38,592 bases of DNA from CAYSTL01 sp964516805 (GTDB lineage Archaea > Thermoplasmatota > Thermoplasmata > Halarchaeoplasmatales > Halarchaeoplasmataceae), in NCBI GenBank assembly GCA_964516805.1, contig CAZEXI010000017.1, positions 1-38,592 on the forward strand, given 5' to 3'. The notes under the pieces are model-generated. The model ran no database searches. It was not told where the DNA came from and saw nothing but the letters and a program-made list of their open reading frames with translations. A program made the translations under genes and the position numbers. This document shows positions 16,390 through 25,071 of the stretch, one piece after another (position 1 is the first letter of the stretch; every line of letters begins with the position of its first letter).

Positions 16390-18329
16390 ATGAAGAATAT
16401 CAAGAGATGTTTATGGAAGAGACCAAAGAAAGTATCGAAACCATGAATGAAAATTTATTAGCACTAGAAAATGACCCGACTAATTTAGACCTTATCGAAG
16501 AAATCTATAGAGCAAGTCATACTTTAAAAGGTATGGCAGGCACGATGGGATACGAAGGCATACAAAAACTCAGCCATCGGATGGAAGAATTATTTGATAA
16601 AATAAAAGAAGAAAAAGGAAAAATTCATGAGAGTTGGTTTGATTTACTTTTTGAGTCAGTTGATACTATAGAGATTTTGTCTGAAGGCGAAGAAATTGAT
16701 CACAAGGACCTTGTTAAAAGATTGGACGAAGTTATAGAAGGTGATCATGAGGAGGTTGAGAAAGATGTTAAAGGGAGCAAAACCCAGATTCCAGATGAAG
16801 TAAAACAAGTTTTAGAAGACCTTGGAGAAGAGGAAGCAACATTAGCTGTTGTCGAGGTTTCTGAAGAGGAAAAATTACCTGCATTAAGAGGTATGGAAGT
16901 CAAACAAAAAATTGATATGGATTATGAGATATTTTTCCCAGATCCAGAAGAATCAGATCCAGAACATAACGTATTTTACATGATAACAAAAGAAGAAGCA
17001 GAGAAAAAAGATCTGGATAAAACAGCAAGTATAGATATACAGATTTTTAGAAATGAATCTTCAAAAATATTAGAAAACATAGAGAAAGACCTGGATGAAA
17101 AAAGAAAAGAAAAAGAAGAGGAGAAACAAAAGAAAAAACAGAAAAAGAAGAAGAAAAGAAAGACATCTATACAACCGTCTGACAAGATCAAAGTCGATCT
17201 AGAAGATATTGAAAAAGTCATGAATCTGGTGAGTGAACTTGTTATCTCAAAAGGTACATTAGAAGATCTAGACACATCCATAAAATCTAAAAGATTATCT
17301 TCAGTAACCACCAGGATAGATAGAATATCTGGAGAATTGAGAGAATCAGTGCTCGATATGAAGATGACTGAAGTGAAAACAGTGTTTAGAAGATTTCCAA
17401 GGATGGTAAGGGATCTAGCTAAGGAAAATGATAAGAAGATCAACTTTGAGATGGAAGGAGAAGAAATTGAACTTGATAGAACAGTATTAGAAAGGATTAC
17501 AGATCCTTTGGTCCATCTCTTAAGAAATGCTGTGGATCATGGGATAGAACCTATAGAAGAAAGAAAAGAGAAAGGAAAGACCCCTACAGGAACTATCAAA
17601 TTAGCTGCAACTCAGAAGGAAGAAAATGTAGTTATCGAGATATCTGATGATGGTAGTGGTCTTGATTTAGAAAAGATCAAGGAAAAAGCAATAGAAAAAG
17701 GGTTAGCTACAGAAGAAGAACTAGAAGAGATGAGTGATGAAGACATATACATGTTCATATTCAATTCTCATTTTTCAACTAAGGATCAGGTAACGAAAGT
17801 ATCAGGTAGAGGAGTTGGAATGGAAGTTGTAAAGAAAACAATGGACTCATTGGGTGGAGAAGTGAGTGTTGAATCTACTATCGATGAAGGTACTACTTTC
17901 AGGATGACTCTCCCACCTTCAGTGGCAATCGTCCAGGCATTCTTGATAGAGATAGGAGAAGGAACCTACGCTATACCTCTTGAAGATGTTGTTGAGACTA
18001 CCCAGGTTAGAAGAGATGAGTTGGAGCAGATAAAAGGTAACGATTTCATCAGGTTAAGAGATAATTATATTCCTTTAGTATATCTAGAAGAACACTTTGA
18101 TGGAAATAAAGTGGATGATCAGGAAAAATTGACAGTCTCTGTGGTAAATAAAGAAGATAAAACTGCTGGGTTTGTCATAGATGAAGTGATAACAGAGAAA
18201 GAGATAGTTATCAAACCTATGCCAAAACACCTGCAGGGACTAGGCGGCTTTATGGGAGCTACCATACTAGGTGATGGAACAATAGCAATGATACTTGACA
18301 GTCTACACTGGATTGATATCAGCGCTTGA
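16386..18329 (+). CDS. cheA: Chemotaxis histidine kinase CheA
   Basis: A 647-aa CheA from a TTG start at 16386, supported by GGAGGAG (16374-16380) 5 nt upstream and by the match of the N-terminus to other CheA proteins. P1 (1-105) has the phosphoacceptor His45 in ASHTLKGMAG. A P2-like or linker region (about 120-235) is followed by a very basic run (about 238-260, mostly Lys/Glu), then P3 dimerisation (about 265-335). The P4 ATPase has an N-box (LLRNAVDHG), SDDGSGL and GRGVGMEVV, and a CheW-like P5 closes the protein. It autophosphorylates in response to receptor arrays and passes phosphate to CheY and CheB. The 3' end overlaps convergent cheR by 11 nt. The Lys-rich linker is unusually long and repetitive. 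Confidence 0.96.
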   Translation: MNEEYQEMFMEETKESIETMNENLLALENDPTNLDLIEEIYRASHTLKGMAGTMGYEGIQKLSHRMEELFDKIKEEKGKIHESWFDLLFESVDTIEILSEGEEIDHKDLVKRLDEVIEGDHEEVEKDVKGSKTQIPDEVKQVLEDLGEEEATLAVVEVSEEEKLPALRGMEVKQKIDMDYEIFFPDPEESDPEHNVFYMITKEEAEKKDLDKTASIDIQIFRNESSKILENIEKDLDEKRKEKEEEKQKKKQKKKKKRKTSIQPSDKIKVDLEDIEKVMNLVSELVISKGTLEDLDTSIKSKRLSSVTTRIDRISGELRESVLDMKMTEVKTVFRRFPRMVRDLAKENDKKINFEMEGEEIELDRTVLERITDPLVHLLRNAVDHGIEPIEERKEKGKTPTGTIKLAATQKEENVVIEISDDGSGLDLEKIKEKAIEKGLATEEELEEMSDEDIYMFIFNSHFSTKDQVTKVSGRGVGMEVVKKTMDSLGGEVSVESTIDEGTTFRMTLPPSVAIVQAFLIEIGEGTYAIPLEDVVETTQVRRDELEQIKGNDFIRLRDNYIPLVYLEEHFDGNKVDDQEKLTVSVVNKEDKTAGFVIDEVITEKEIVIKPMPKHLQGLGGFMGATILGDGTIAMILDSLHWIDISA

Positions 18330-19146
18330 CAAAAACCCTTCTTCTTAAATTATATGTTTCAACCTGACTTTTTGCAGGTTCTCTCAGATTTTCAGACATG
18401 CCTATCACTAAGAAACCATCTTTGTTGAGACTATTTACCAACCTTTCCATTAACTGTGTTTTAGCTTCATTATTGAAATAAATCATCAGGTTTCTACACA
18501 ATATAAGATCAAATCGATGACTGAAGTTGGTTTTGAATATATCCTTTCTCTTAAAATTAACTAGGTCTTTTAGAGATTTTTTTACCTTATATCCTTCTTC
18601 TACCTCTTCAAAGTATTTTTTTCTCTCCGAAGCTGTAACGTTCTTTAAACTTTTCTCAGGATATTCGCCATTTCTTGCAAAAGAAAGTGCCTCGTGGTCA
18701 AGATCAGTTGCTGTTATCGTACATTTCATATCTGACGGAGGATTTGTTTTTAGATAAGTCATAGCTAAAGAATAAGGTTCTTCACCAGTTGCACATCCTG
18801 CAGACCAAACTTTCAATTTCTTGATTATACCATCATTTTTTTGCTCTATCAACTTTGGATAAACTTCCTTCTCAAGGATCTTCCATACCTCTTGATCTCT
18901 TTTGAATCGAGTGACATTGACTGTCAATAGCTTTCTTAATTTTTCAACTTCTTCTTCAGAATTTTTGATATAGTTGTTATATTCGCTGAAAGTAGTTTTA
19001 TCAACAACTCTCATCCTAGCATGAAATCTTCTTCTAAGATGACTTTTAGAATAATTATCATAATCTACTCCTATCAAATTCGATACTTCTTTACGAAGTC
19101 GTTTAAAACCCAAAGAATCCGTATCATCTTCTAATTTTTGTTTCAT
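18319..19146 (-). CDS. cheR: Chemotaxis protein methyltransferase CheR
   Basis: A 275-aa SAM-dependent methyltransferase that methylates receptor glutamates, the opposite of CheB. The N-terminal helical domain (about 10-80) contains the basic RRRFHARMR receptor-recognition helix; the C-terminal Rossmann domain has the SAM motif WSAGCATGEEPYS, the acidic TATDLDHEAL and the family motif CRNLMIYF. The ATG shares one base with the cheW stop (TAATG), so translation is coupled to cheW. The 3' end overlaps cheA tail to tail by 11 nt, which could create antisense interference between the cheBA and cheWR transcripts. Length is normal for the family. Confidence 0.96.
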   Translation of the reverse strand: MKQKLEDDTDSLGFKRLRKEVSNLIGVDYDNYSKSHLRRRFHARMRVVDKTTFSEYNNYIKNSEEEVEKLRKLLTVNVTRFKRDQEVWKILEKEVYPKLIEQKNDGIIKKLKVWSAGCATGEEPYSLAMTYLKTNPPSDMKCTITATDLDHEALSFARNGEYPEKSLKNVTASERKKYFEEVEEGYKVKKSLKDLVNFKRKDIFKTNFSHRFDLILCRNLMIYFNNEAKTQLMERLVNSLNKDGFLVIGMSENLREPAKSQVETYNLRRRVFVKR

Positions 19147-19628
19147 TATACCGATGTCTTTCCTTCTAATTCTTCATAATCTAATTTTCCTTTAATTAAC
19201 TGTTCTATATCTAGTACTCGTATGCTTTTATTGTCCATCCTTATAAGCCATTTTATCTGTTTGTCCTTTAGATTAGTTATTTTTCCAGGATCGATGATAT
19301 TTTCTTTTTTAGGTGTGACCATATTTTCTAATTTATCAACAGGTAAGGCAAATTTATTTTCATCATGTTCAACTAAAAGAACCTCGTTCCATTCTTCAGT
19401 ATTACCAATACCCATACATTTCTTTAGATTCACTACTGGTATGACTTCTCCTCTTATATGAGCAGCACCTAAAACAAATTCTGATGAACCAGGTATGTTG
19501 AACAACTCAATATCTTTGATAATCTCATCTGTTGTATCGACTGGAATGCCGTAGTCTTCCCCGTTCAGCTTAAAAACAGTAAAAAGATTACCGTTTGTAC
19601 CTTCAACTTCTTCGATATCTTCTTCCAT
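19146..19628 (-). CDS. cheW: Chemotaxis coupling protein CheW
   Basis: A 160-aa CheW, the adaptor that joins receptors to CheA. The start at ATG 19628 (MEEDIEEVEG) is preferred; an in-frame TTG three codons upstream is weaker. The typical pattern of two five-stranded SH3-like halves is visible: LFTVFKLNGEDYGIPV, then ELFNIPGSSEFVLGAAHIRG and EVIPVVNL, then NKFALPVDKLENMV. It is the only CheW in the window apart from the CheA P5 domain. It lies 15 nt after cheF and overlaps cheR by 1 nt, forming cheF-cheW-cheR. The C-terminal end is charged and of no evident function. Confidence 0.94.
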   Translation of the reverse strand: MEEDIEEVEGTNGNLFTVFKLNGEDYGIPVDTTDEIIKDIELFNIPGSSEFVLGAAHIRGEVIPVVNLKKCMGIGNTEEWNEVLLVEHDENKFALPVDKLENMVTPKKENIIDPGKITNLKDKQIKWLIRMDNKSIRVLDIEQLIKGKLDYEELEGKTSV

Positions 19629-19643
19629 AAATATCAACTCTAC

Positions 19644-20501
19644 TTACATCGAGCTCTCTAATTTCTGTTTTCCACTAGATGTTAAATCTACAATCTTCTC
19701 CGTACCTATAACTTTTATTATTCCTTTTTCTTTTAGAGCGTCTAGATAGTCGAGTATTTCATCATGATTCATTTCCATCAACTCAGCTATTTCACTAGAT
19801 GAATTTATACCAGTTTCAATAGCCATCATTATATCTCTTTCATCATCATTCAGGGCAGTTTCCTGTCCTTTTTGTTTAAGTAGTACTTCTTTAAAGAAGT
19901 CTCTGAGTATTGCTAAAGAAACTTTAGGGGAGAACAGCAGATCTGCCAACTCTTCATCATCTCTTTCATAAAAAATCTTGATGGCTTCGTATCCTTTTAT
20001 TTTATCTGAATCTACTCTAAATATCTTCCTCTCTGATATTTCATTGACTATTTCTTTATTCGTATCCCATATCTTAATGGAATTGCCAGTGAACTGGAAT
20101 ATACCTTTTTTCCAGTCCTCATCTGTGTAAATTCTTCCACCAGTTTGATAGGGTGATATAAAATAGATTACAATGTCAGAAATAGTTGCAGTCAGGATAG
20201 TTTTTTTGAGGTAATCTTTATAGGGCGTTTTTATAACAGCAAAATAAACTCCATCATCAGTTTGATAATTAAAATTTAAAACGTTAGAAGCATCGGCTCT
20301 TGAATAGTTAACTTTCCTATCCAAATAAAATATCTTATGTAATGGGATGTAGCCTTGATTGGAATTGCTTTTATAAATCAAGTAATTCTTATTTGCAGCT
20401 ATAGTGGTTTTTTCCCAGTCTTTATTCTTATAGAATCTTCCTTCTTTACCTGCTGGGATGATAGCTTCTTCGACACGATTATATAAAAACTTCTTGCCCA
20501 T
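19644..20501 (-). CDS. cheF: Archaeal taxis adaptor CheF
   Basis: A 285-aa protein recognised as CheF (DUF439 family), the archaea-specific link between CheY-P, CheC/CheD and the archaellum switch proteins ArlC/D/E. Two related beta-rich halves are visible, each with a [FY]Y-x-[NDE]-x-[ND]W-[EK]-K motif (FYKNKDWEKTT near 23, IYTDEDWKKGI near 123). The C-terminal 65 residues form a winged-helix-like region (SSSEIAELMEMNHDEILDYL, then LKEKGIIKV), as in other CheF proteins. The start ATG 20501 follows GAGGT at 8 nt. Recognition is from memory of the family pattern and from context between taxis genes, so it should be confirmed by a profile search. Confidence 0.8.
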   Translation of the reverse strand: MGKKFLYNRVEEAIIPAGKEGRFYKNKDWEKTTIAANKNYLIYKSNSNQGYIPLHKIFYLDRKVNYSRADASNVLNFNYQTDDGVYFAVIKTPYKDYLKKTILTATISDIVIYFISPYQTGGRIYTDEDWKKGIFQFTGNSIKIWDTNKEIVNEISERKIFRVDSDKIKGYEAIKIFYERDDEELADLLFSPKVSLAILRDFFKEVLLKQKGQETALNDDERDIMMAIETGINSSSEIAELMEMNHDEILDYLDALKEKGIIKVIGTEKIVDLTSSGKQKLESSM

Positions 20502-20600
20502 CTAATTATACCTCATGCCAGTCATTATTTATTTGTTTAATTACATGGAATAAACTGATATTTAAGATTCTCGCTTTGATTATAAAGTATATTAATAGTA

Positions 20601-23171
20601 TTACCTGGTTAATTCAGCTTTTAAGTTATTTAATTTACCATCTAGTTCATCCATTATGTTATCTATTCTATCTTTTTCTTTCTTAAAGAATGCTTCATCT
20701 ATCTCTCCTCTACCAAACATGGTTGGAAGTGTTCTTTTCTTGTTAGATAATATGTTCTTTTCATTCTGAATCTTTCTGTATTTGAAAAGTTTATGATTGA
20801 ATTGGTTCATTTTCTGTCCAGCCTTATTTAAATTTGATGAATTCAACTGCTGTTTTACGTTTCTTAAATCTGGTTTCACATTCTCAGAAAATAATTCAAT
20901 AAAATTCTCCTCAATATCTGCGATATCTTCCTTTATATCCATGGTAGATTCGTAGATACTAGGAACAAATATGTCATCAGTGAGTCCAGTTTCAATTCTG
21001 ATCTTTCTTCTTATCTTATCTACATCGTTCTCTTGTTTTAACACCTTTTTGTTTAGCTCTTTGTACATACCGTCTATTTTAGTTACTATCTCCTCGGGCG
21101 TGGTCCACATATCACCTGATTTGTACTGCATAACTATGGTTTTAGCTGGATCCTTTATCTTCATCACATATTGCTTTTTCTGTTCTCTTAATTGTTTCAT
21201 CTTCTGTAAGCCTTGATTCAATCGCATCCTATGTTTTTCCACAAAATTATTGAGTTCTTGAGCTAAAGTACCATAATAATTTTTATCATTTCTCACATTT
21301 ACTAGTTTCTTGGAAACGGTTTTCAACTGTTTAATATCTGATCTTATATCTTCAATATTATTATCTATAGTGTCGTCTTTTTCTATCTCATTGTATTTTT
21401 CAAAAACAGGCATCAATTTTTCCTTTAAACCCTCATCTATCACATCAATTTCCACTTCAAGTCCTTTAACCCATTTTTCGAACTGTTTCCTTTTACGTTT
21501 CTTCTTTCTAAATTTGTTTTGTATACTGGTAATTTCTTTCTCTACGTTTTTGATTATGTTACTTCCTTCACTAAGCTTTCCATTTTTAATAGCTCTTTTT
21601 GCTCTTCTTGTCTTCTTCGGGAAGTCTTTGACGTCGATATCTCTTTGCTGGAATTTGTTCAAATTGTTCTGTATATTCTTTATCTTGTTAGCTAGGTTTT
21701 GATATTCACGTTGTCTTCCTTCTATTTCTTTTGCTAAATTTCTCACATCTTGGTCCAATTCTTCTCTTATGTTTGACGTAGGTGAACTAACAGAGTTAGT
21801 TAATTTTTTGTATTTTTTTCTTAAGTTGGGAGAAGGAACTTTTTTCTCTAAATTATCTAGCATCTCCTTAACGCTTGAGAATTTTGCTTCAAAGACATAC
21901 ACGTTTTTATCCCTAGAACAGGCAGTTATCACATTTTTATCGCCTAACTTTCCTATTTTGATGTCATATACTTCATCATTTGGAGCACTAGCTTCCCAAG
22001 GCTCAGATGACCCTTCTTCCCACATGTAAACGTTGCTATCTCGAGAACCGATACCAAGGACATTTCTTCCCGATACTGTTCCAATTTGAACGTTATTTAT
22101 TTCTCCTTCAGGCTCATCTTTTTCTAAGATTAGATTTCCTCTTGTATCCCAACCTAATAATTTGTGTCCACTAGACCCTCCAACGATCATATCCCTCCCT
22201 CCAAAGCTTCCTATGGCTACACTTCGTAGCCAGCTTTCAGAGTCTTCAGCTTTTAACAGAAGTTTACCTTTGTTGTTCCAAACATAAACATTTGATGAGA
22301 TACCGACCACTATCTCAGTATCAGCTAATTTACCAACTTCTAGATCCACTAAAGAACCACTTGATTCGGTGCCCTTCCAAAGTAGTTTTCCATGTGCATT
22401 CCATACGTATACATTATTGTCACCAGAGGTGGCCACTACTACATCTTCTCCGTTAAGATGACCAATTTTTACTTTGCTTACCCATGAATCAGGTTCATTT
22501 GATTTCCATAAAAGTTTACCCTTTTTATTCCAAACAAATAGATTGGTCGATTTTAAAAACAGACCTCCACATCCTGCTACTACAACATCTTTCCCTCCTA
22601 ATTCACCTATATCGACACTACTGACCCATGCCTCAGTTTCTATACCCTGCCAGAGTAACTCACCGTTACTGTTCCATACATAAACATTATTTTCACTTGA
22701 ACTGCCGAAAGCTTCACCTGAACCAGCTGCTACTACGTCCGTTTCACCTAACTTCCCACACTTTATACAGCTTATACCGCTGGTTGGCTGTAAACCTCGC
22801 CACATTATCTGTCCTTTGCTGTTCCACACGTATACTTTCTTATCTTTTGATCCTACTGCCACAACGTCTATTCCGTTGAGGCATCCTATGTCAACACAGT
22901 AAACAGCTTCACTAGGGTCGGTAGCTGCCCATAGAGTTTTTACTACTGGTATTTTGATCAAAATATCTATTAAATCAACATGATTTGAAACCTCATCTAG
23001 AACTTCTTGAGTTTTTTTCTTTGTTTTTCCTTCCTCATTTTCTAAAATACTGATTAATTGAGGTATGACTTCTTCAGGATTATCAATGCCCTTGCTGACT
23101 AATTTTTTATACGCTTTTCTTCCTTTCAAAAAATGTCCTAACTGTTGGACTAGTGTATTTATAGAGGGCAT
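20601..23171 (-). CDS. Beta-propeller plus long coiled-coil protein in the taxis cluster
   Basis: An 856-aa protein of unknown function with no signal peptide or membrane segment, hence probably cytoplasmic. Residues 1-85 are helical (HEAT-like or a short armadillo-like region). Residues about 85-440 hold eight repeats of some 40-48 residues, each with a strand like VVA[VG]GS-x-NNVYVWN followed by [KN]GKLLWKG, pointing to an eight-bladed WD/PQQ-type propeller. Residues about 445-856 are almost wholly charged coiled coil (for example GRQREYQNLANKIKN). It precedes cheF-cheW-cheR on the same strand, with 99 bp to cheF containing a possible separate promoter. A scaffold or soluble sensor role in taxis is an inference from context alone; no enzymatic motif is seen. 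Confidence 0.8.
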   Translation of the reverse strand: MPSINTLVQQLGHFLKGRKAYKKLVSKGIDNPEEVIPQLISILENEEGKTKKKTQEVLDEVSNHVDLIDILIKIPVVKTLWAATDPSEAVYCVDIGCLNGIDVVAVGSKDKKVYVWNSKGQIMWRGLQPTSGISCIKCGKLGETDVVAAGSGEAFGSSSENNVYVWNSNGELLWQGIETEAWVSSVDIGELGGKDVVVAGCGGLFLKSTNLFVWNKKGKLLWKSNEPDSWVSKVKIGHLNGEDVVVATSGDNNVYVWNAHGKLLWKGTESSGSLVDLEVGKLADTEIVVGISSNVYVWNNKGKLLLKAEDSESWLRSVAIGSFGGRDMIVGGSSGHKLLGWDTRGNLILEKDEPEGEINNVQIGTVSGRNVLGIGSRDSNVYMWEEGSSEPWEASAPNDEVYDIKIGKLGDKNVITACSRDKNVYVFEAKFSSVKEMLDNLEKKVPSPNLRKKYKKLTNSVSSPTSNIREELDQDVRNLAKEIEGRQREYQNLANKIKNIQNNLNKFQQRDIDVKDFPKKTRRAKRAIKNGKLSEGSNIIKNVEKEITSIQNKFRKKKRKRKQFEKWVKGLEVEIDVIDEGLKEKLMPVFEKYNEIEKDDTIDNNIEDIRSDIKQLKTVSKKLVNVRNDKNYYGTLAQELNNFVEKHRMRLNQGLQKMKQLREQKKQYVMKIKDPAKTIVMQYKSGDMWTTPEEIVTKIDGMYKELNKKVLKQENDVDKIRRKIRIETGLTDDIFVPSIYESTMDIKEDIADIEENFIELFSENVKPDLRNVKQQLNSSNLNKAGQKMNQFNHKLFKYRKIQNEKNILSNKKRTLPTMFGRGEIDEAFFKKEKDRIDNIMDELDGKLNNLKAELTR

Positions 23172-23207
23172 TAATTAACTATCTAGACCTGAGTAAAAAG
23201 GTTTCTG

Positions 23208-23215
23208 TTTATATT
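23208..23215 (-). promoter_or_regulatory. Possible TATA box for the propeller/coiled-coil gene
   Basis: The minus strand reads AATATAAA about 40 nt from ATG 23171, which predicts a short leader of about 14 nt. It is divergent from the flavodoxin promoter in a 120-bp spacer. Confidence 0.4.
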
Positions 23216-23255
23216 CTAATTTTTCGAAATTTAAATTAACCAAATAGGGCAAAGA

Positions 23256-23264
23256 ATTTATAAT
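23256..23264 (+). promoter_or_regulatory. TATA box for the flavodoxin gene
   Basis: ATTTATAAT is centred about 32 nt upstream of ATG 23292, predicting a leader of about 6 nt. No ribosome site fits in so short a leader, so initiation is probably leaderless in type. Confidence 0.5.
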
Positions 23265-23291
23265 CGGATTGTAAGTTCTTCATTTGATAGA

Positions 23292-23789
23292 ATGACTAGA
23301 ATTTTGATCTGTTATTATTCGAAATCAGGTACAACTGAAGCCATGGCAGAAAAGATAGCAGAAGGGATCGAAGAGAGTGACAGAGATATTGTTTTGGATT
23401 TGATGAAAGTAGAGGATGCAGATGTAGAAGACCTGCCGAATTATGATGGGATAATACTAGGTTCACCTACTTATTACGGATTACCAGCAGCACCTATAAA
23501 GGAGTACATTGATAAAAGTATAAAACACCACGGTAAATTAGACGGTATGGTCGGCGGGGTATTTTCTTCAAGCGCCAATCCTGCGGGAGGCAATGAAACT
23601 ACACTTATGGCTCTAATAGAGGCATTACTTATTCATGGTATGATAGTTAAGGGTATGCCTAAAGGAGATCATTATGGTCCAGTCGTAATAGGTGATCCGG
23701 ATGAAAGAGAGTTGAAACAGTGTAGATTCTATGGTAAATGGATGGCAGAATTTGTAGATAACTTATCCGGAATAGATTTCGAAGAATAG
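23292..23789 (+). CDS. Flavodoxin / WrbA-like FMN protein
   Basis: A 165-aa flavodoxin-fold protein. The FMN phosphate loop is YYSKSGTTEAMAEKI (residues 8-22), the middle flavin loop is LGSPTYYGLPAAP (about 57-69) and a further flavin-contact loop lies at FSSSANPAGGNE (about 91-102), the combination typical of the WrbA-type NAD(P)H:quinone oxidoreductases. It likely carries out two-electron quinone or flavin chemistry against oxidative stress, or serves as an electron carrier. It begins at ATG 23292, about 32 nt after a TATA box centre, so with almost no leader. A ThiI-like gene follows after 14 nt. There is no obvious tie to motility except position. Confidence 0.85.
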   Translation: MTRILICYYSKSGTTEAMAEKIAEGIEESDRDIVLDLMKVEDADVEDLPNYDGIILGSPTYYGLPAAPIKEYIDKSIKHHGKLDGMVGGVFSSSANPAGGNETTLMALIEALLIHGMIVKGMPKGDHYGPVVIGDPDERELKQCRFYGKWMAEFVDNLSGIDFEE

Positions 23790-23803
23790 ATAGGTAAAAT
23801 CCC

Positions 23804-24655
23804 ATGCAGCTAAATCTACTCAGATATGGTGAGATAGGTACAAAAAGCCCCAGTGTTAGAAATAATTTTGAGAGCATACTGATCCAGAATATAGAAAGGA
23901 TGTTCCTTAATAGTGATAAGGAAATATTTATTGAAACGAAGGGATGGGGAAGGATATTTGGATATACTGAAAAAGAGGATTCAAAATTATTTTCTAGAAT
24001 ATTTGGATTGGTATCATACAGTCCAGCTAAAGAGATATCATCTGATTTGAGTGAAATTAAGAATGAATCAAAAAGTTTTGCAAACGGGAAAACAGGCACA
24101 TTCGCTGTTAGAGCAAGAAGGACTGGTGATCAAAATTATTCAAGTATGGATGTCGAAGAAAAAGTTGGTTCGGTTATTTTAAAAGAAAACCCAGAGCTAG
24201 AAGTTGATCTCGATGATCCAGATAATACTTTGTTTATAGAGGTTAGGAACAATAAAGCCTATCTTTTTACTGAAAAAAATGAAGGTCCAGGCGGATTACC
24301 ATTAAGCTCACAAGGTAAAGCAGCGGCTTTTGTTCAGGATAAAAAAGATTTCATGGCAGCATGGCTAATGATGAAGAGGGGCGTTAGATGCTATATTTAC
24401 TATACTGAGGAAAATGAATGGGTGGATAAGCTTAAAAAATGGGATCCAAATTTAAAAACTTTTAAAATAGAGAAAAGAGGATCATTATTTACTGAGGATT
24501 TACCAGAGAATTTGGATGGCATCGTATTGGGCGAAACACTAGAAGATATATCTGAGCTGAATACTGAAGAATTGATTTTCCGTCCTTTGATAGGTTTCTC
24601 TAAAAGCATGATTGATGAAAAGATGAAGATGATAGATAGACTAGAAGATCCATAA
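23804..24655 (+). CDS. ThiI-like THUMP protein lacking the PP-loop
   Basis: A 283-aa protein collinear with ThiI (tRNA 4-thiouridine synthetase) over its whole length. The N-terminal ferredoxin-like part (LLRYGEIGTKSPSVRNNF) and the THUMP domain (about 60-165) are well kept, as are the linker GPGGLPLSSQGKAA and the block AAWLMMKRGVRC. The ATP-binding PP-loop (SGG-x-DS in ThiI), expected between these two blocks, is replaced by QDKKDF; the late block RPLIGFSKSMI is still recognisable. Thiolation activity is therefore not expected, although tRNA acceptor-stem binding through THUMP may persist. No C-terminal rhodanese domain is present, as in many archaeal ThiI. It may be a non-catalytic subunit or a tRNA-binding paralogue; a catalytic ThiI should exist elsewhere if s4U is made. 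Confidence 0.8.
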   Translation: MQLNLLRYGEIGTKSPSVRNNFESILIQNIERMFLNSDKEIFIETKGWGRIFGYTEKEDSKLFSRIFGLVSYSPAKEISSDLSEIKNESKSFANGKTGTFAVRARRTGDQNYSSMDVEEKVGSVILKENPELEVDLDDPDNTLFIEVRNNKAYLFTEKNEGPGGLPLSSQGKAAAFVQDKKDFMAAWLMMKRGVRCYIYYTEENEWVDKLKKWDPNLKTFKIEKRGSLFTEDLPENLDGIVLGETLEDISELNTEELIFRPLIGFSKSMIDEKMKMIDRLEDP

Positions 24656-24680
24656 AATCGATTTTGATAAAATTTCAAAA

Positions 24681-24690
24681 TTTTAAAATA
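24681..24690 (+). promoter_or_regulatory. TATA box for the receiver-receiver-7TM kinase operon
   Basis: TTTTAAAATA is centred about 30 nt upstream of ATG 24715. It would separate this operon from the flavodoxin/ThiI-like pair, whose last stop lies at 24655. Confidence 0.45.
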
Positions 24691-24714
24691 ACTTAAGAAG
24701 AATTTACTCTTGGT

Positions 24715-25071
24715 ATGGTTAAAAGTATATTGATAGTTGATGACGAAGAGATAATGAGACGTTTCTTAAAAGAAGTACTAGACATGAAGTTTGACATATG
24801 TGGAGAAGCTGAAAATGGAGAAGAAGCTGTAGAGAAGATCGAAGAATTGGAACCAGATCTAGTTTTATTAGATATACAGATGCCCAAAATGGACGGGTAC
24901 GAAACTTTCTCACAGATAAAAGATATGAAACCTGAACAGAAAGTAATATTTTGTACAAGTGTGGATAAAGATCCGTCTAAAAAAATTAAAAGTACCCATG
25001 AGCCCGAAGATTATATCGTTAAACCATTTAAAAGAGATAAGTTGATGAGAAAGATAAACAGTGTTTTCTAG
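24715..25071 (+). CDS. Stand-alone receiver (CheY-like)
   Basis: A 118-aa single-domain response regulator with D9-D10, phosphoacceptor D53 (LVLLDIQMPKMDG), a switch Thr in CTSVDK and the lysine in YIVKPFK. It resembles the CheY at 14531 (both have GEAENG, MPKMDG, CTSVD and DGYIVKPFK-like blocks), so it could share CheA, CheF or the phosphatases, but it heads an operon with another receiver and a membrane kinase. TATA-like TTTTAAAATA at 24681-24690 puts transcription start within a few nt of ATG 24715. Compared with CheY1 the alpha4 region is shortened (KKIKSTHEPED), which may change partner choice. It could be a second CheY or the cognate regulator of the kinase at 25465. Confidence 0.88.
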   Translation: MVKSILIVDDEEIMRRFLKEVLDMKFDICGEAENGEEAVEKIEELEPDLVLLDIQMPKMDGYETFSQIKDMKPEQKVIFCTSVDKDPSKKIKSTHEPEDYIVKPFKRDKLMRKINSVF

